Of a stretch of DNA of 64,000 bases, positions 10,289 through 18,432 are shown piece after piece. Source of the stretch: an uncultured Prevotellaceae bacterium. Its GTDB lineage: Bacteria; Bacteroidota; Bacteroidia; Bacteroidales; Bacteroidaceae. Both the position numbers and the translations under genes were made by a program. The notes below the pieces were generated by a model, which did no database searches, was not told the DNA's origin, and saw only the letters and a program-made list of their open reading frames with translations. Positions within the stretch are counted from its first letter, which is position 1; each line of letters begins with the position of its first letter. The DNA lies in NCBI GenBank assembly GCA_947168395.1, contig CAMVLT010000004.1, positions 62,001 through 126,000 of the forward strand, in the 5' to 3' direction.

Positions 10289-12658
10289 ATGAAAAGAATA
10301 GTGACTTTAGCTGCTGCGGCAGTCCTTACTGCGGCAGTAAACGTACAAGCGCAGAAGTCGCCTGTGGGCATCGTCAGCGTGCAGGACTCGGTAAAGAGCG
10401 TGCAGGTGGGCGTCATTTCCTCGGTGGCGGCCGATGGCGGCCACGGCGTGCAGCTGTCGGGCGTTTCCAATACATCGGCACACCAGTTCGACGGTCTGCA
10501 GCTGAGCAGTATCAGCAACATCACGGCAGGCATGGACCACGGCGTGCAGCTGTCGGGCATCCTGAATGTATCGTCGGCCATGCAGCGGGGCCTGCAGTTG
10601 GGTACTTTCAACTATGCCGACTCGTTGAACGGTGCACAGATAGGCGTGTTCAACGTTGCCCGCAAGCGCCCCAAGGGCTGGCAGGTGGGACTTATCAACC
10701 TGTCGTACGACAGCATAGGCCATAAGATAGGCCTGGTGAACATCAACCCGATGACCGACATCGACGTGATGCTCTACGGCGGCTCGTCGACCAAGGTGAA
10801 CCTTGCCGTGCGCTATCGCAACAAGAGCACGTACAACATCTGGGGCGTGGGTACCCACTTCATGGGCCTCGACTCGAAGTTCTCGGGTGCCCTGTTCTAC
10901 CGTCTGGGCCTCTACAAGCAGCTGTCGCCGAAATGGAGCCTGAGCGGTGACCTGGGCTACTACCATGTGGAGACCTTCTCGAAGAACAATAACGAGAAGC
11001 CCGAGCGCCTGTACTCGCTGCAGGCCCGACTGAACGCCGACTATAGCATCAACGGGAAGTTCGGAGCCTTCGCATCGGTCGGCTGGGGACTGACGCGCTA
11101 CTACGACCGCAACGAGACCTACCGCAACTGCCCGCTGGTGGAGGTCGGTCTGACCTACCGCAACCCCCGCAACCAGAACGACTCGTGGAAGCGGGCCTGG
11201 GACAGCACGCGTAAGTCGTTCGTGGCCAGTGACGAAACCATGGCTCTGCCTGTGAAAAAACGTCCCTGGCAGGCGCTGGCCGAGGTGACGGCTATCAACG
11301 TGGGTGTGCAGCTGTTCGACCGCTATGCCCTGAACTCCGACTTCGCCCAGACCACGCTGCGCACGCTGAAGCGCAACTTCACCGACGGCATGGTGTGGGA
11401 CAACGACTTCTTCATCACCAACATGTTTGCCCACCCCTATCACGGCAACCTCTACTTCAACGCCGCCCGCACCAACGGTCTGACGTTCTGGGAGTCGGCA
11501 CCCTACGCACTGCTCGGCTCGGCCATGTGGGAGTTCCTGGGTGAGACGGAGCCCCCCGCCATCAACGACATTCTGGCCACGTCAATGGGCGGCATGGCCA
11601 TCGGTGAAATGACCCACCGCCTGAGCCTCACTCTACTCGACGACCGCACACACGGCTTCAAACGCTTCCTGCGCGAGGCTGCTGCTGCCATTGTCAACCC
11701 CATCCAGGGCCTGCACCGCATCATCAGCGGCGATGCCTGGCGCGTGAAGAGTAGGAATTACCGCTATCACGACTATAGTGAGATTCCCGTCGACGCATCA
11801 ATCTCCGTGGGTTGGCGCTACCTGGCCGACGACGGTGCCCTGTTCCGTGGCATTCATGCGCCCTACGTCAATGTGACGCTGACATACGGCACATCGGTGG
11901 ACGGCGACAAGCATACCACTCCATACGACTTCTTCGACATCGAGGCTAATTCCGCCTTCGGTGGCGGGCAGCCTATGGTGAACACGCTGAACATCGTCGG
12001 TCGACTGTGGAGTACGCCCATCCTCGACGAGAAGGATATGGCGGGCGAGTTCGGTATCTACCAGCACTTCAACTACTACGACGCCAAGCCCATCGAGGAC
12101 GGCTCGGAGCTGACACCCTACCGCATCAGCGAGGCCGCTGGCTTCGGCCCCGGCTTCGTATTCTCGCTGCCAGAGATGGGATACCTGTCGAAGATGGAGC
12201 AGCGTATCTTCGCCAGCGGCATCCTGCTCGGCGGTACCAAGAGTGACTTCTTCAACGTCATTGAGCGCGACTACAACATGGGCAGCGGATTCAGCATCAA
12301 GTCGAAGACCCAGCTTGACTTCGGTAAGTACGGACGCATCGTGCTCAACGCCAAGTACTTCCGCCTCTGGACATGGAAGGGCTACGAGAACAGGAACCTG
12401 CAGGACTATGTTGACGGCACCAAGGACTTGCACTACCTGAGCGTGCAGGGCGACAACAGTAATGCGGCACTGTTGGTCATCAATCCCGTCATCGAGATGC
12501 ACCTCGCCCGTCAGTGGTCTCTTACCCTCTCGGGCGCTTACTATGGTCGTCGTACGCACTACAACTATTACTATGACAAAGACCTGATCCTGCGTGAGAA
12601 CAGTACGGTGCATGCCAGAACATTTGAAACCAAAATCGGTCTCACCTGCCGACTGTAA
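10289..12658 (+). CDS. Outer-membrane family protein with N-terminal surface repeats and DUF3943 domain
   Basis: 789 residues. A signal peptide (about 1-21, ending VNVQAQ) is followed at about 35-155 by six or seven degenerate repeats of about 20-23 residues with the pattern G-x-Q-L-S-x-I/V-S-N (GVQLSGVSN, LQLSSISN, GVQLSGILN, LQLGTFN, AQIGVFN, WQVGLIN, IGLVNIN), like LA_2272 surface repeats. A beta-rich segment covers about 160-310. The central part (about 320-480) has DUF3943 marks: ALNSDFAQTT, NLYFNAARTNGLTFWES and WEFLGETEPPAINDILATS. Aromatic-rich amphipathic strands end in LTCRL, a likely beta-barrel finish. Function unknown; an outer-membrane location is inferred. The next secreted barrel-like gene starts 13 nt later. 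Confidence 0.8.
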   Translation: MKRIVTLAAAAVLTAAVNVQAQKSPVGIVSVQDSVKSVQVGVISSVAADGGHGVQLSGVSNTSAHQFDGLQLSSISNITAGMDHGVQLSGILNVSSAMQRGLQLGTFNYADSLNGAQIGVFNVARKRPKGWQVGLINLSYDSIGHKIGLVNINPMTDIDVMLYGGSSTKVNLAVRYRNKSTYNIWGVGTHFMGLDSKFSGALFYRLGLYKQLSPKWSLSGDLGYYHVETFSKNNNEKPERLYSLQARLNADYSINGKFGAFASVGWGLTRYYDRNETYRNCPLVEVGLTYRNPRNQNDSWKRAWDSTRKSFVASDETMALPVKKRPWQALAEVTAINVGVQLFDRYALNSDFAQTTLRTLKRNFTDGMVWDNDFFITNMFAHPYHGNLYFNAARTNGLTFWESAPYALLGSAMWEFLGETEPPAINDILATSMGGMAIGEMTHRLSLTLLDDRTHGFKRFLREAAAAIVNPIQGLHRIISGDAWRVKSRNYRYHDYSEIPVDASISVGWRYLADDGALFRGIHAPYVNVTLTYGTSVDGDKHTTPYDFFDIEANSAFGGGQPMVNTLNIVGRLWSTPILDEKDMAGEFGIYQHFNYYDAKPIEDGSELTPYRISEAAGFGPGFVFSLPEMGYLSKMEQRIFASGILLGGTKSDFFNVIERDYNMGSGFSIKSKTQLDFGKYGRIVLNAKYFRLWTWKGYENRNLQDYVDGTKDLHYLSVQGDNSNAALLVINPVIEMHLARQWSLTLSGAYYGRRTHYNYYYDKDLILRENSTVHARTFETKIGLTCRL

Positions 12659-12671
12659 TGTAATTGCAACG

Positions 12672-13718
12672 ATGAAAACATATCTATTGATGATACTCCT
12701 CTCAGCTGTCACGTCAGCGGCGAACGCCCAGTCCGCCGCTGCTGACAGCAGTCTGGAGACCGACACCGTCGTGTCGCAAGAGAAGAAGCCCAGTTTAGGC
12801 AAGCGCTTGAACAACAAGCTATCCAACAAGTACTTCAAGACAAAGTACGACACTAACTACGTAGCCCGTCCGAAGGAGAAGTGGCTGCTCAGGCTCTTAG
12901 GCAACCAGACTGGCAACTACATCCACGCCAAGGGAACGGTGAACGGTCTCTACTCGAAGTACGACCTCCACACCAAGACGAACTACACCTTGGGACTGGA
13001 GGTGAACTACTGCGACGTTGCCGCCACGTTCTCTATCAACCCCGCCAAGATTGGTGGCGACTACAACGACTACGAATTCAACTTCGAGTACCACGGTCAG
13101 CAGATCAGCTTCGACATCAGCTACCTGCGTGCCACATCGCTGAAAGGCGACATTCAGTATCGCGATATCGACCATCTCGACGAGGAAGGGCTGCGTATGA
13201 ATGTGGTCAACGCATCGGCTTACTATATCTTTAATCACCGCAAGTTCTCTTATCCTGCGGCCTTGTTCCAGAATTACTACCAGCTACGCTCTGCCGGTTC
13301 CTGGCTGGCGGGTCTCAGTGTCCAGTCGGGAAGCATCAAGACCACCGACGAGCTGAAGACGCGCAGTCCGTTGGCACCAGAGGTTCACCTCACCTTTGCC
13401 AACGTCGCCCTCGGTGGCGGCTACGGCTATAACTTCGTCTTCGGCAAGCATTCACAGTGGCTGCTCCACCTCTCAGCGCTCCCTTCATTTGTGGTTTACA
13501 AGCATAACCGTCTGACGGTAAACGACAACGAGATGAAAGACCACGGCCTTTGTTTCAACATGCTTTTCAACGAGCGTGCCTCCGTCGTCTATCACTTCTC
13601 GCCCCGTTACAACGCAGGAGCCTCCCTTATCATGAGCAACTCCGTCTATAACAACGACGATATAAAAATCAACCAGAACAAGTGGCTGGCCCGTGCCTTC
13701 ATTGGTGTGAGACTATAG
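12672..13718 (+). CDS. DUF4421 family secreted/outer-membrane protein
   Basis: 348 residues from ATG at 12672, chosen because it opens a clean signal peptide (MKTYLLMILLSAVTSAANAQ). The upstream in-frame start at 12594 lies inside the DUF3943 gene. The mature part starts with a polar linker (about 21-60), then YDTNYVARPKEKWLLR, characteristic of DUF4421, and about ten alternating strands with GGDYNDYEF, AYYIFNHRKFSYPAA and GGGYGYNFVFGKH. It ends in an aromatic/valine barrel-like strand (AFIGVRL). DUF4421 has no known function; an outer-membrane beta barrel is inferred. It is probably co-transcribed with the DUF3943 gene and ends at a strong hairpin terminator 10 nt after its stop. Confidence 0.85.
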   Translation: MKTYLLMILLSAVTSAANAQSAAADSSLETDTVVSQEKKPSLGKRLNNKLSNKYFKTKYDTNYVARPKEKWLLRLLGNQTGNYIHAKGTVNGLYSKYDLHTKTNYTLGLEVNYCDVAATFSINPAKIGGDYNDYEFNFEYHGQQISFDISYLRATSLKGDIQYRDIDHLDEEGLRMNVVNASAYYIFNHRKFSYPAALFQNYYQLRSAGSWLAGLSVQSGSIKTTDELKTRSPLAPEVHLTFANVALGGGYGYNFVFGKHSQWLLHLSALPSFVVYKHNRLTVNDNEMKDHGLCFNMLFNERASVVYHFSPRYNAGASLIMSNSVYNNDDIKINQNKWLARAFIGVRL

Positions 13719-13728
13719 GTTAAAAACA

Positions 13729-13772
13729 ACCGTGCCAAAGCGACAGATACATCACTTTGGCACGGTGTTATT
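13729..13772. terminator. Bidirectional intrinsic terminator
   Basis: A perfect 12-bp stem (ACCGTGCCAAAG at 13729-13740, CTTTGGCACGGT at 13755-13766) with a 14-nt loop. It is followed by GTTATTTT on the plus strand and preceded by TTAAAAA, which becomes a T-run on the minus strand. It can end both the DUF4421 transcript and the opposing SRP RNA/tRNA transcript. Confidence 0.85.
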
Positions 13773-13775
13773 TTG

Positions 13776-13849
13776 AGCCTCTTGTCGGATTCGAACCAAC
13801 GACCCCGAGATTACAAATCACGTGCTCTGGCCAACTGAGCTAAAGAGGC
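13776..13849 (-). tRNA. tRNA-Thr (anticodon TGT)
   Basis: 74 nt. The acceptor stem GCCTCTT pairs with AAGAGGC, with discriminator T. The D arm is GCTC-AGTTGGCC-AGAGC, the anticodon loop TTTGTAA gives anticodon TGT (reads ACA, ACG), and the T arm contains GTTCGAAT. The anticodon stem CGTGA/TCTCG has one central T-T mismatch. CCA is not encoded. It starts 4 nt after the SRP RNA ends, so both are probably one transcript. Confidence 0.95.
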
Positions 13850-13853
13850 GGGT

Positions 13854-13949
13854 GGGCAAGCTAACTGTATCGCGCCGCTACAACCAAGTACCTTTGCTAC
13901 GTTCCCGTCCTGGAGGATTCCGAGGGAGCTGGCCGTACAGGACTTGCCC
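13854..13949 (-). ncRNA. ffs: Signal recognition particle RNA (4.5S-like, Bacteroidota type)
   Basis: About 96 nt. The ends pair (GGGCAAG with CTTGCCC), followed by CCTGTA/TACAG. The apical domain reads CCAGGAC-GGGAAC-GTAGCA, which keeps the GGAA tetraloop and the AGCA/CAGG symmetric loop that bind the Ffh M domain. It guides membrane-protein targeting with Ffh and FtsY, neither of which is in the window. A TACCTTTG box lies just upstream on the minus strand, and tRNA-Thr follows after 4 nt. Exact ends are estimated from the closing stem. Confidence 0.9.
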
Positions 13950-13969
13950 GTTTTGCTGAAAAGCGGGTG

Positions 13970-13977
13970 CAAAGGTA
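13970..13977 (-). promoter_or_regulatory. -7 promoter box for SRP RNA/tRNA-Thr
   Basis: The minus strand reads TACCTTTG, a full match to the Bacteroidota TAnnTTTG box, about 21 nt ahead of the SRP RNA closing stem. A -33 TTTG is not clear upstream. Confidence 0.6.
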
Positions 13978-14072
13978 CGCAAATAAATTAAGAATTACGA
14001 ATTAAAGATTAAGAATTTATTTGTTTTAACTATTTTTTAAGTCGATGGCCTCGATATGTGCGGGAAAATGCG

Positions 14073-14080
14073 TAATTTTG
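14073..14080 (+). promoter_or_regulatory. -7 promoter box for the DUF4199 gene
   Basis: TAATTTTG matches TAnnTTTG and lies 24 nt before the ATG at 14105. No good -33 element is seen. Confidence 0.5.
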
Positions 14081-14104
14081 CAGCAAAATTGAGGAATTTG
14101 TTAA

Positions 14105-14635
14105 ATGACACCAGCAGAATATATACAACTGAAGGCATTCGCACGTATTGACGGTGCGCTGCTGTCCCTGTTGTGGATAGCCAGTTTTGCCTGTTATGTA
14201 GTGGGGATAGCCAGTCCGATGTACGGTATGATAGCGTTGGGGCTGATGGTTGTGACTCCGTTCTTCGTGGGCCGCCGGCTTGGTAAGTTCCGTGATGAAG
14301 GTCGCAACGGCATCATCTCGTTGTCGCGCGGATGGGCTTATTCCGTCTTCGTCTTTTTCTATGCCGCCATCCTGTTGGCACTGGCGCAGTACGTTTATTT
14401 TGCCTATATCGACCAGGGCTATCTGTTGTCGTCGTTCAGGCAATTCATGTCGTCACCGGAGTCGAAGCAGGTACTTGAGCAGTACGGCATGCAGCAGACC
14501 ATGACTGAGAGTCTGGAGATGATGGGGCAGATGCGTCCTATAGACTACGCCCTGAACGTGCTGACCGTTAACATCGTGATAGGCATCGTGTTAGGGTTCC
14601 CCATTGCAGCGTTGATGAAGAAGGGTTGCAAATAG
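14105..14635 (+). CDS. DUF4199 family membrane protein
   Basis: 176 residues with four hydrophobic helices (about 15-35, 38-58, 75-100, 150-172), an inner-membrane protein with little outside the membrane. The spacing of the helices, the FRDEGRNG turn after helix 2 and the LNVLTVNIVIGIVLGFPIAALMKK C-terminal helix (positions about 151-174) fit DUF4199, a family of unknown function in Bacteroidota. The next gene is a family 2 glycosyltransferase, a pairing I know from other Bacteroidota genomes, so a supporting role in a lipid-linked sugar step is plausible but unproven. Confidence 0.8.
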   Translation: MTPAEYIQLKAFARIDGALLSLLWIASFACYVVGIASPMYGMIALGLMVVTPFFVGRRLGKFRDEGRNGIISLSRGWAYSVFVFFYAAILLALAQYVYFAYIDQGYLLSSFRQFMSSPESKQVLEQYGMQQTMTESLEMMGQMRPIDYALNVLTVNIVIGIVLGFPIAALMKKGCK

Positions 14636-14670
14636 TGTAATAGTAAATAGTCAAATAGTAAATAATAATT
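14631..14670 (+). repeat. Short tandem repeat (AATAGTA units)
   Basis: About five imperfect seven-base units (AATAGTG, TAATAGTA, AATAGTC, AAATAGT, AAATAAT) fill the gap between the DUF4199 stop and the GTG start of the glycosyltransferase. Confidence 0.7.
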
Positions 14671-15627
14671 GTGGACATATCAGTAGTAATTCCTCTATAT
14701 AATGAGGACGAGTCGATTCCCGAGCTCTACGCATGGATAGAGCGGGTGATGAAGGCTAACCATTTTTCGTATGAAGTGATTTTTATCAACGACGGCTCCA
14801 CCGACCATTCGTGGGATATCATCACGGAACTGCACCAAAAGCAGCCCGACATAGTGAAAGGCATCAAGTTCCGCCGCAATTACGGCAAGAGTCCGGCACT
14901 CTACTGCGGTTTTGCTCAGGCTCAGGGCGATGTTGTTATCACGATGGATGCCGACCTGCAGGATTCTCCTGACGAGATTCCCGGACTGTACCAGATGATT
15001 ACCAAGGATGGCTATGACCTGGTGAGCGGTTACAAGCAGAAGCGCTACGACCCGCTGTCGAAGACGCTGCCCACGAAGCTATTTAACGCCACGGCCCGCA
15101 AGATTAGCGGCATCAAGAACCTGCACGACTTCAACTGCGGCCTGAAGGCTTACCGTAAGGCGGTGGTGAAGAACATTGAGGTGTACGGCGAGATGCACCG
15201 TTACATTCCCTATCTGGCCAAGCAAGCCGGCTTTTCAAAGATTGGCGAGAAGGTGGTGCAGCATCAGGCCCGCAAGTACGGCTCGTCTAAGTTCATGGGA
15301 CTGAACCGCTTTGTGAACGGCTACCTGGACTTGCTGACGCTGTGGTTCCTCTCGACGTTCGGCAAGAAGCCGATGCACGTCTTCGGTTTCCTGGGCACTA
15401 TCATGTTTATGATTGGCTTTGTGGCTGCGTTCGTCATCGGCGTCGATAAGCTATGGTGTCTGGCCAACCATATTCCCCAGCGTTTAGTGACCGACTCTCC
15501 TTACTTCTACATAGCGCTGACGATGATGATGATAGGTACGCAGCTGTTTCTGACGGGATTCATCGGCGACCTTATCAGCCGTTCGTCCATAGGCAGGAAT
15601 GACTATCAAATAGAAGAGACGATATGA
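14671..15627 (+). CDS. Glycosyltransferase family 2 (dolichol-phosphate-mannose synthase/GtrB-like)
   Basis: 318 residues from GTG at 14671, which opens directly on the family's first strand (DISVVIPLYNEDESIPELY). The GT-A nucleotide-sugar domain covers about 1-225: NDGSTDHSW (about 35-43), the DXD-type DADLQDSPDEIP (about 93-104) and the acceptor-site ELHQK...KFRRNYGKS region. Two C-terminal membrane helices (about 240-265 and 278-305) match GtrB/ArnC-type enzymes that transfer a sugar to undecaprenyl phosphate at the cytoplasmic face. The donor sugar cannot be told. The stop overlaps the next start (ATGA), showing translational coupling to the DUF6452 gene. Confidence 0.9.
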   Translation: MDISVVIPLYNEDESIPELYAWIERVMKANHFSYEVIFINDGSTDHSWDIITELHQKQPDIVKGIKFRRNYGKSPALYCGFAQAQGDVVITMDADLQDSPDEIPGLYQMITKDGYDLVSGYKQKRYDPLSKTLPTKLFNATARKISGIKNLHDFNCGLKAYRKAVVKNIEVYGEMHRYIPYLAKQAGFSKIGEKVVQHQARKYGSSKFMGLNRFVNGYLDLLTLWFLSTFGKKPMHVFGFLGTIMFMIGFVAAFVIGVDKLWCLANHIPQRLVTDSPYFYIALTMMMIGTQLFLTGFIGDLISRSSIGRNDYQIEETI

Positions 15628-16109
15628 AGCACAGGCTGTTATTCGTGATGGCGATAGTGATGGCCGTTGGTTCCTGCACCAGCATCGACTGCCCGGTGCA
15701 GAACACCGTGCGCACATATTATGCCCTGCAGAAACCGAACGAGAAGACGGATACGCTGAAGGACACGCTTAACATCCGCTCGGCCAGGGTGAACGGTACC
15801 GACACCTTGTTGCTGAACTCTTGCTATGGCAAGACCATATTCTCGTTGCCGATAGGCAGTGCCAATCCCGAGGATACCCTCTACTTCCGTTTCAGCAACC
15901 ACCCGTTCCTGGCTGTCGACACGGTATGGATCAAGAAAGAGAACATTCCCCACTTTGAATCAGTGGACTGCAGTGCATCGTTCTTTCACAACATTACTGC
16001 CGTGCGCTCCACTCACCATGCGATTGATTCCATCAATATCAACACTCCACTGGTAGATTATGACCCTAAGACAGTACATTTCCACCTATATCTCAAGAGC
16101 CACGATTAG
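15624..16109 (+). CDS. DUF6452 family lipoprotein
   Basis: 161 residues. The signal peptide has a lipobox-like VGSC (Cys18), then TSIDCPVQNTV. The body is beta-rich, with a WIKKENIPHFESVDCSASFFH segment (about 105-125). The conserved DCP near the N-terminus and ESVDC near the C-terminus fit DUF6452, which in this phylum stands beside DUF6048, as here. Function unknown; probably anchored in the periplasm. Its start overlaps the glycosyltransferase stop by 4 bp and its 3' end overlaps the next gene by 50 bp, so the genes are tightly coupled. Confidence 0.8.
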   Translation: MKHRLLFVMAIVMAVGSCTSIDCPVQNTVRTYYALQKPNEKTDTLKDTLNIRSARVNGTDTLLLNSCYGKTIFSLPIGSANPEDTLYFRFSNHPFLAVDTVWIKKENIPHFESVDCSASFFHNITAVRSTHHAIDSININTPLVDYDPKTVHFHLYLKSHD

Positions 16110-16749
16110 CCTGGTGCTGCTGTTGGCGTGTTCGTCGGCCAGTGCCCAGAAGCTGTTCCGGCTTGAAAAAGACTCCATCCCCCTGATGCGTGGTTTTCAG
16201 GTGTCGTTCGACATCGTCGGTGCCGCCCAGCTGATGTTGGGCGACTACGGACAGTATGAGGCTGCGCTGCGCCTTAACCTGCACGACCAGTGGTTTCCTA
16301 TCGTTGAGGTGGGCTACGGCAAGGCAAACCATGATGATGACCCTGTGACACATATCACCTATAAAACCAAGGCACCCTACTTCCGGGCAGGCATTGACTT
16401 CAATCTGCTGAATATGAAGCATCAGTCGAACCGCCTGTTTGCCGGCTTCCGTTATGCTTATACCTCTTATAAAGTGGATATGTGGCGAACGGACTTCCCC
16501 GACCCCGTGTGGAAGTGGCCTACGAGCTTTGGCATACGTGAAGAGGCTTGTTCCCAGCACTGGTTGGAGGCTGTTGTCGGCATCGATGCTCAGGTGCTGG
16601 GTCCGCTGCATTTGGGCTGGAGTGTGCGCTACAAGCAGCGTCTCGCCCACAACGACGGTACAATAGGCAAGACGTGGTACGTGCCGGGTTATGGCACCTG
16701 GGACTCGTCCAAACTGGGCGCGACGTTTAACGTGATTATTGATATCTGA
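16060..16749 (+). CDS. DUF6048 family outer-membrane/secreted protein
   Basis: 229 residues. The signal peptide (about 1-29) ends CSSASAQ. The mature protein has alternating aromatic strands: GFQVSFDIVGAAQL, FPIVEVGYG, APYFRAGIDFNLL, FAGFRYAYTSYKV and a terminal LGATFNVIIDI typical of small beta barrels. This matches DUF6048. It overlaps the DUF6452 gene by 50 bp; an ATG further in would remove the signal peptide, so the early start is preferred. The two families recur side by side in Bacteroidota and probably act together at the outer membrane; no function is known. Confidence 0.8.
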   Translation: MTLRQYISTYISRATISLVLLLACSSASAQKLFRLEKDSIPLMRGFQVSFDIVGAAQLMLGDYGQYEAALRLNLHDQWFPIVEVGYGKANHDDDPVTHITYKTKAPYFRAGIDFNLLNMKHQSNRLFAGFRYAYTSYKVDMWRTDFPDPVWKWPTSFGIREEACSQHWLEAVVGIDAQVLGPLHLGWSVRYKQRLAHNDGTIGKTWYVPGYGTWDSSKLGATFNVIIDI

Positions 16750-16751
16750 GC

Positions 16752-16758
16752 AAGGAGG
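16752..16758 (+). promoter_or_regulatory. Full Shine-Dalgarno sequence before apbE
   Basis: AAGGAGG, complementary to the 16S rRNA tail, lies 4 nt before ATG 16763. Such a strong site is unusual here, where most genes show none, and it favours 16763 over the other in-frame starts (16739, 16760). Confidence 0.65.
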
Positions 16759-16762
16759 AATG

Positions 16763-17734
16763 ATGGATAAGAAACGTAAGAAAATGTTGTGGTGGCAGTT
16801 GCCGTTTCTGATGTTGCTCATTGTGGGTAGCGTCCTGATTATCCGTCAGCAGCACAACATGCCCTATCAGCACAATCAGGGATTTATCTTTGGCACAACT
16901 TACAGCATCACCTATCAGAGCGATAAGGATCTGCAAGCCGAAATAGAGGCCGAGCTGCTGAAGGTGGACGGCGAGTTCTCGATGTTCAACGACACCTCTA
17001 CCGTGGCCCGCATCAACCGTGGGGAAACCGTCGTGCAGAGCGAAATGTTCAAGGAGGTCTTCCAACTGGCACAGACCGTGCATCGTGAGACCGACGGAGC
17101 CTTCGACATCACGGTGGCTCCGCTGGTCAATGCCTGGGGTTTCGGTTTCAAGCATGAGCAGATGCCCACCCGCCAGCAGGTAGACAGTCTGCTGAAGATA
17201 CGCAACCAGTATGACTTTGCTGCCATAGCCAAGGGTTATGGTTCCGATGCCGTGGCCCGTCTGCTGCGTCGTCACGACGTGAGCAACTTCATGGTCGAGA
17301 TAGGCGGCGAGATAGTCACCCAGGGCATCAGCGAGCGTCGCGTTCCCTGGAAGATAGGCGTCACCAAACCCACCGACGATTCGCTGTCGGTCAGCGGAGA
17401 ACTGCAGACGGTGCTCAACCTGACCGATGTGGCTATGGCCACCAGCGGCAACTATCGTAACTTCTATTATAAAGGTGGCAAGAAGTATGCCCACACCATC
17501 GACCCCAAGACCGGCTACCCCGTGCAGCACTCGCTGCTGTCGGCCACCGTGCTGTCCAAGAGCTGCGCTACGGCTGACGCTTACGCCACGTCGTTTATGG
17601 TGATGGGCATCGAGCGGGCCAAGGCCGTGTTGGAGCGTCATCCCGAGCTGATGGCCTACTTCATCTATGCCAATCCCGACGGCACCAACGGCGTATGGTT
17701 CTCACCGTCGCTGAAGGAGAAGATAGAAAACTGA
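16763..17734 (+). CDS. apbE: FAD:protein FMN transferase (ApbE family)
   Basis: 323 residues. An N-terminal membrane anchor (about 8-28) puts the enzyme at the periplasmic face. ApbE attaches FMN to threonine residues of flavoproteins such as the NqrB/NqrC and RnfG/RnfD subunits, using FAD. Signatures in order: GTTYSITYQ (about 43-51), GAFDITVAPLVNAWGFG (about 112-128), AIAKGYGSDAV, ATSGNYRN, HTIDPKTGYPV and ATADAYATSFMVMG, the last holding the metal and FAD-binding residues. All key motifs are intact. It begins 13 nt after the DUF6048 stop. The clients (Na+-NQR or Rnf) are not in the window. Confidence 0.93.
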   Translation: MDKKRKKMLWWQLPFLMLLIVGSVLIIRQQHNMPYQHNQGFIFGTTYSITYQSDKDLQAEIEAELLKVDGEFSMFNDTSTVARINRGETVVQSEMFKEVFQLAQTVHRETDGAFDITVAPLVNAWGFGFKHEQMPTRQQVDSLLKIRNQYDFAAIAKGYGSDAVARLLRRHDVSNFMVEIGGEIVTQGISERRVPWKIGVTKPTDDSLSVSGELQTVLNLTDVAMATSGNYRNFYYKGGKKYAHTIDPKTGYPVQHSLLSATVLSKSCATADAYATSFMVMGIERAKAVLERHPELMAYFIYANPDGTNGVWFSPSLKEKIEN

Positions 17735-17760
17735 AACCTGAAACCGCCCCCCCTCTCTCT

Positions 17761-18429
17761 ATGGCTACATTACAACTCTACGACCATTTGCTACAGTTCC
17801 CGCTGTTTCAGGGGATGAGCCGCGACAATCTTGCCCGTGTCGTCGGCCATACGAAGTTCGACTTCCTGAAGTTTGCTGCTGGCCAGGTCATAGTTAGGGA
17901 GGACGACCCCTCGGTACACTTGTGTTTTCTGCTGTCGGGCACCATCCAGGTAGAAACCTGTTCCGACGACCGTAGCTACTCTGTAGTCGAGCAGCTGTCG
18001 GCTCCCTATACGCTGCAACCCGAGGCCATTTTCGGCTATAACCAGCGTTACACCCATACGTTTACCGCCCAGTCCGAAGCCAGCTTCATCACCATCAGCA
18101 AGGATGAGGTGCTGCGTCTGAGCGAGGAGTTTCTGGTGTTCCGGCTGAACCTGCTCAATATGTTTGCCACCCAAAGCCAGAAACTGCTGCGCCAGCCGTG
18201 GCGACATCGCGTAGAGTCGCTTGCCGAGCGTATAGTCCGCTTCCTCACCCTGCGGTGTGTCTATCCCGCCGGTGCAAAGACTTTCTATATTCTGATGACC
18301 CAGTTGGCCGATGAGTTGGGCGACAGCCGTCTCGACGTCAGCCGTGCCCTTAACCAGTTGCAGCGCGACGGACTGCTCGAACTCCGTCGTGGCCGCATCA
18401 TTGTACCACAGATGGAATTGCTCTATTAG
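17761..18429 (+). CDS. Crp/Fnr family transcriptional regulator
   Basis: 222 residues from ATG at 17761. The open frame extends back to 17695 inside apbE, but 17761 starts the conserved domain and leaves a 26-nt gap. A cyclic-nucleotide-binding-like barrel occupies about 10-130 (GQVIVREDDPSVHLCFLLSG). The dimer helix is at about 115-145 and a winged helix-turn-helix at about 150-220 (LADELGDSRLDVSRALNQLQRDGL). No Fnr-type cysteine cluster is present, so oxygen sensing by an Fe-S cluster is unlikely, and the ligand is unknown. Co-transcription with apbE may link it to redox or respiration, but that is inference. Confidence 0.88.
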   Translation: MATLQLYDHLLQFPLFQGMSRDNLARVVGHTKFDFLKFAAGQVIVREDDPSVHLCFLLSGTIQVETCSDDRSYSVVEQLSAPYTLQPEAIFGYNQRYTHTFTAQSEASFITISKDEVLRLSEEFLVFRLNLLNMFATQSQKLLRQPWRHRVESLAERIVRFLTLRCVYPAGAKTFYILMTQLADELGDSRLDVSRALNQLQRDGLLELRRGRIIVPQMELLY

Positions 18430-18432
18430 CCT

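Noticed and set aside
10307..11443. Long minus-strand frames opposite many genes (this one is 378 codons)
   Set aside because: They are shadows of GC-biased codon use in real genes on the other strand; none has family motifs or signals.
17695..17760. Upstream extension of the Crp/Fnr gene
   Set aside because: The extra residues lie inside apbE and do not belong to the family; ATG 17761 starts the domain.
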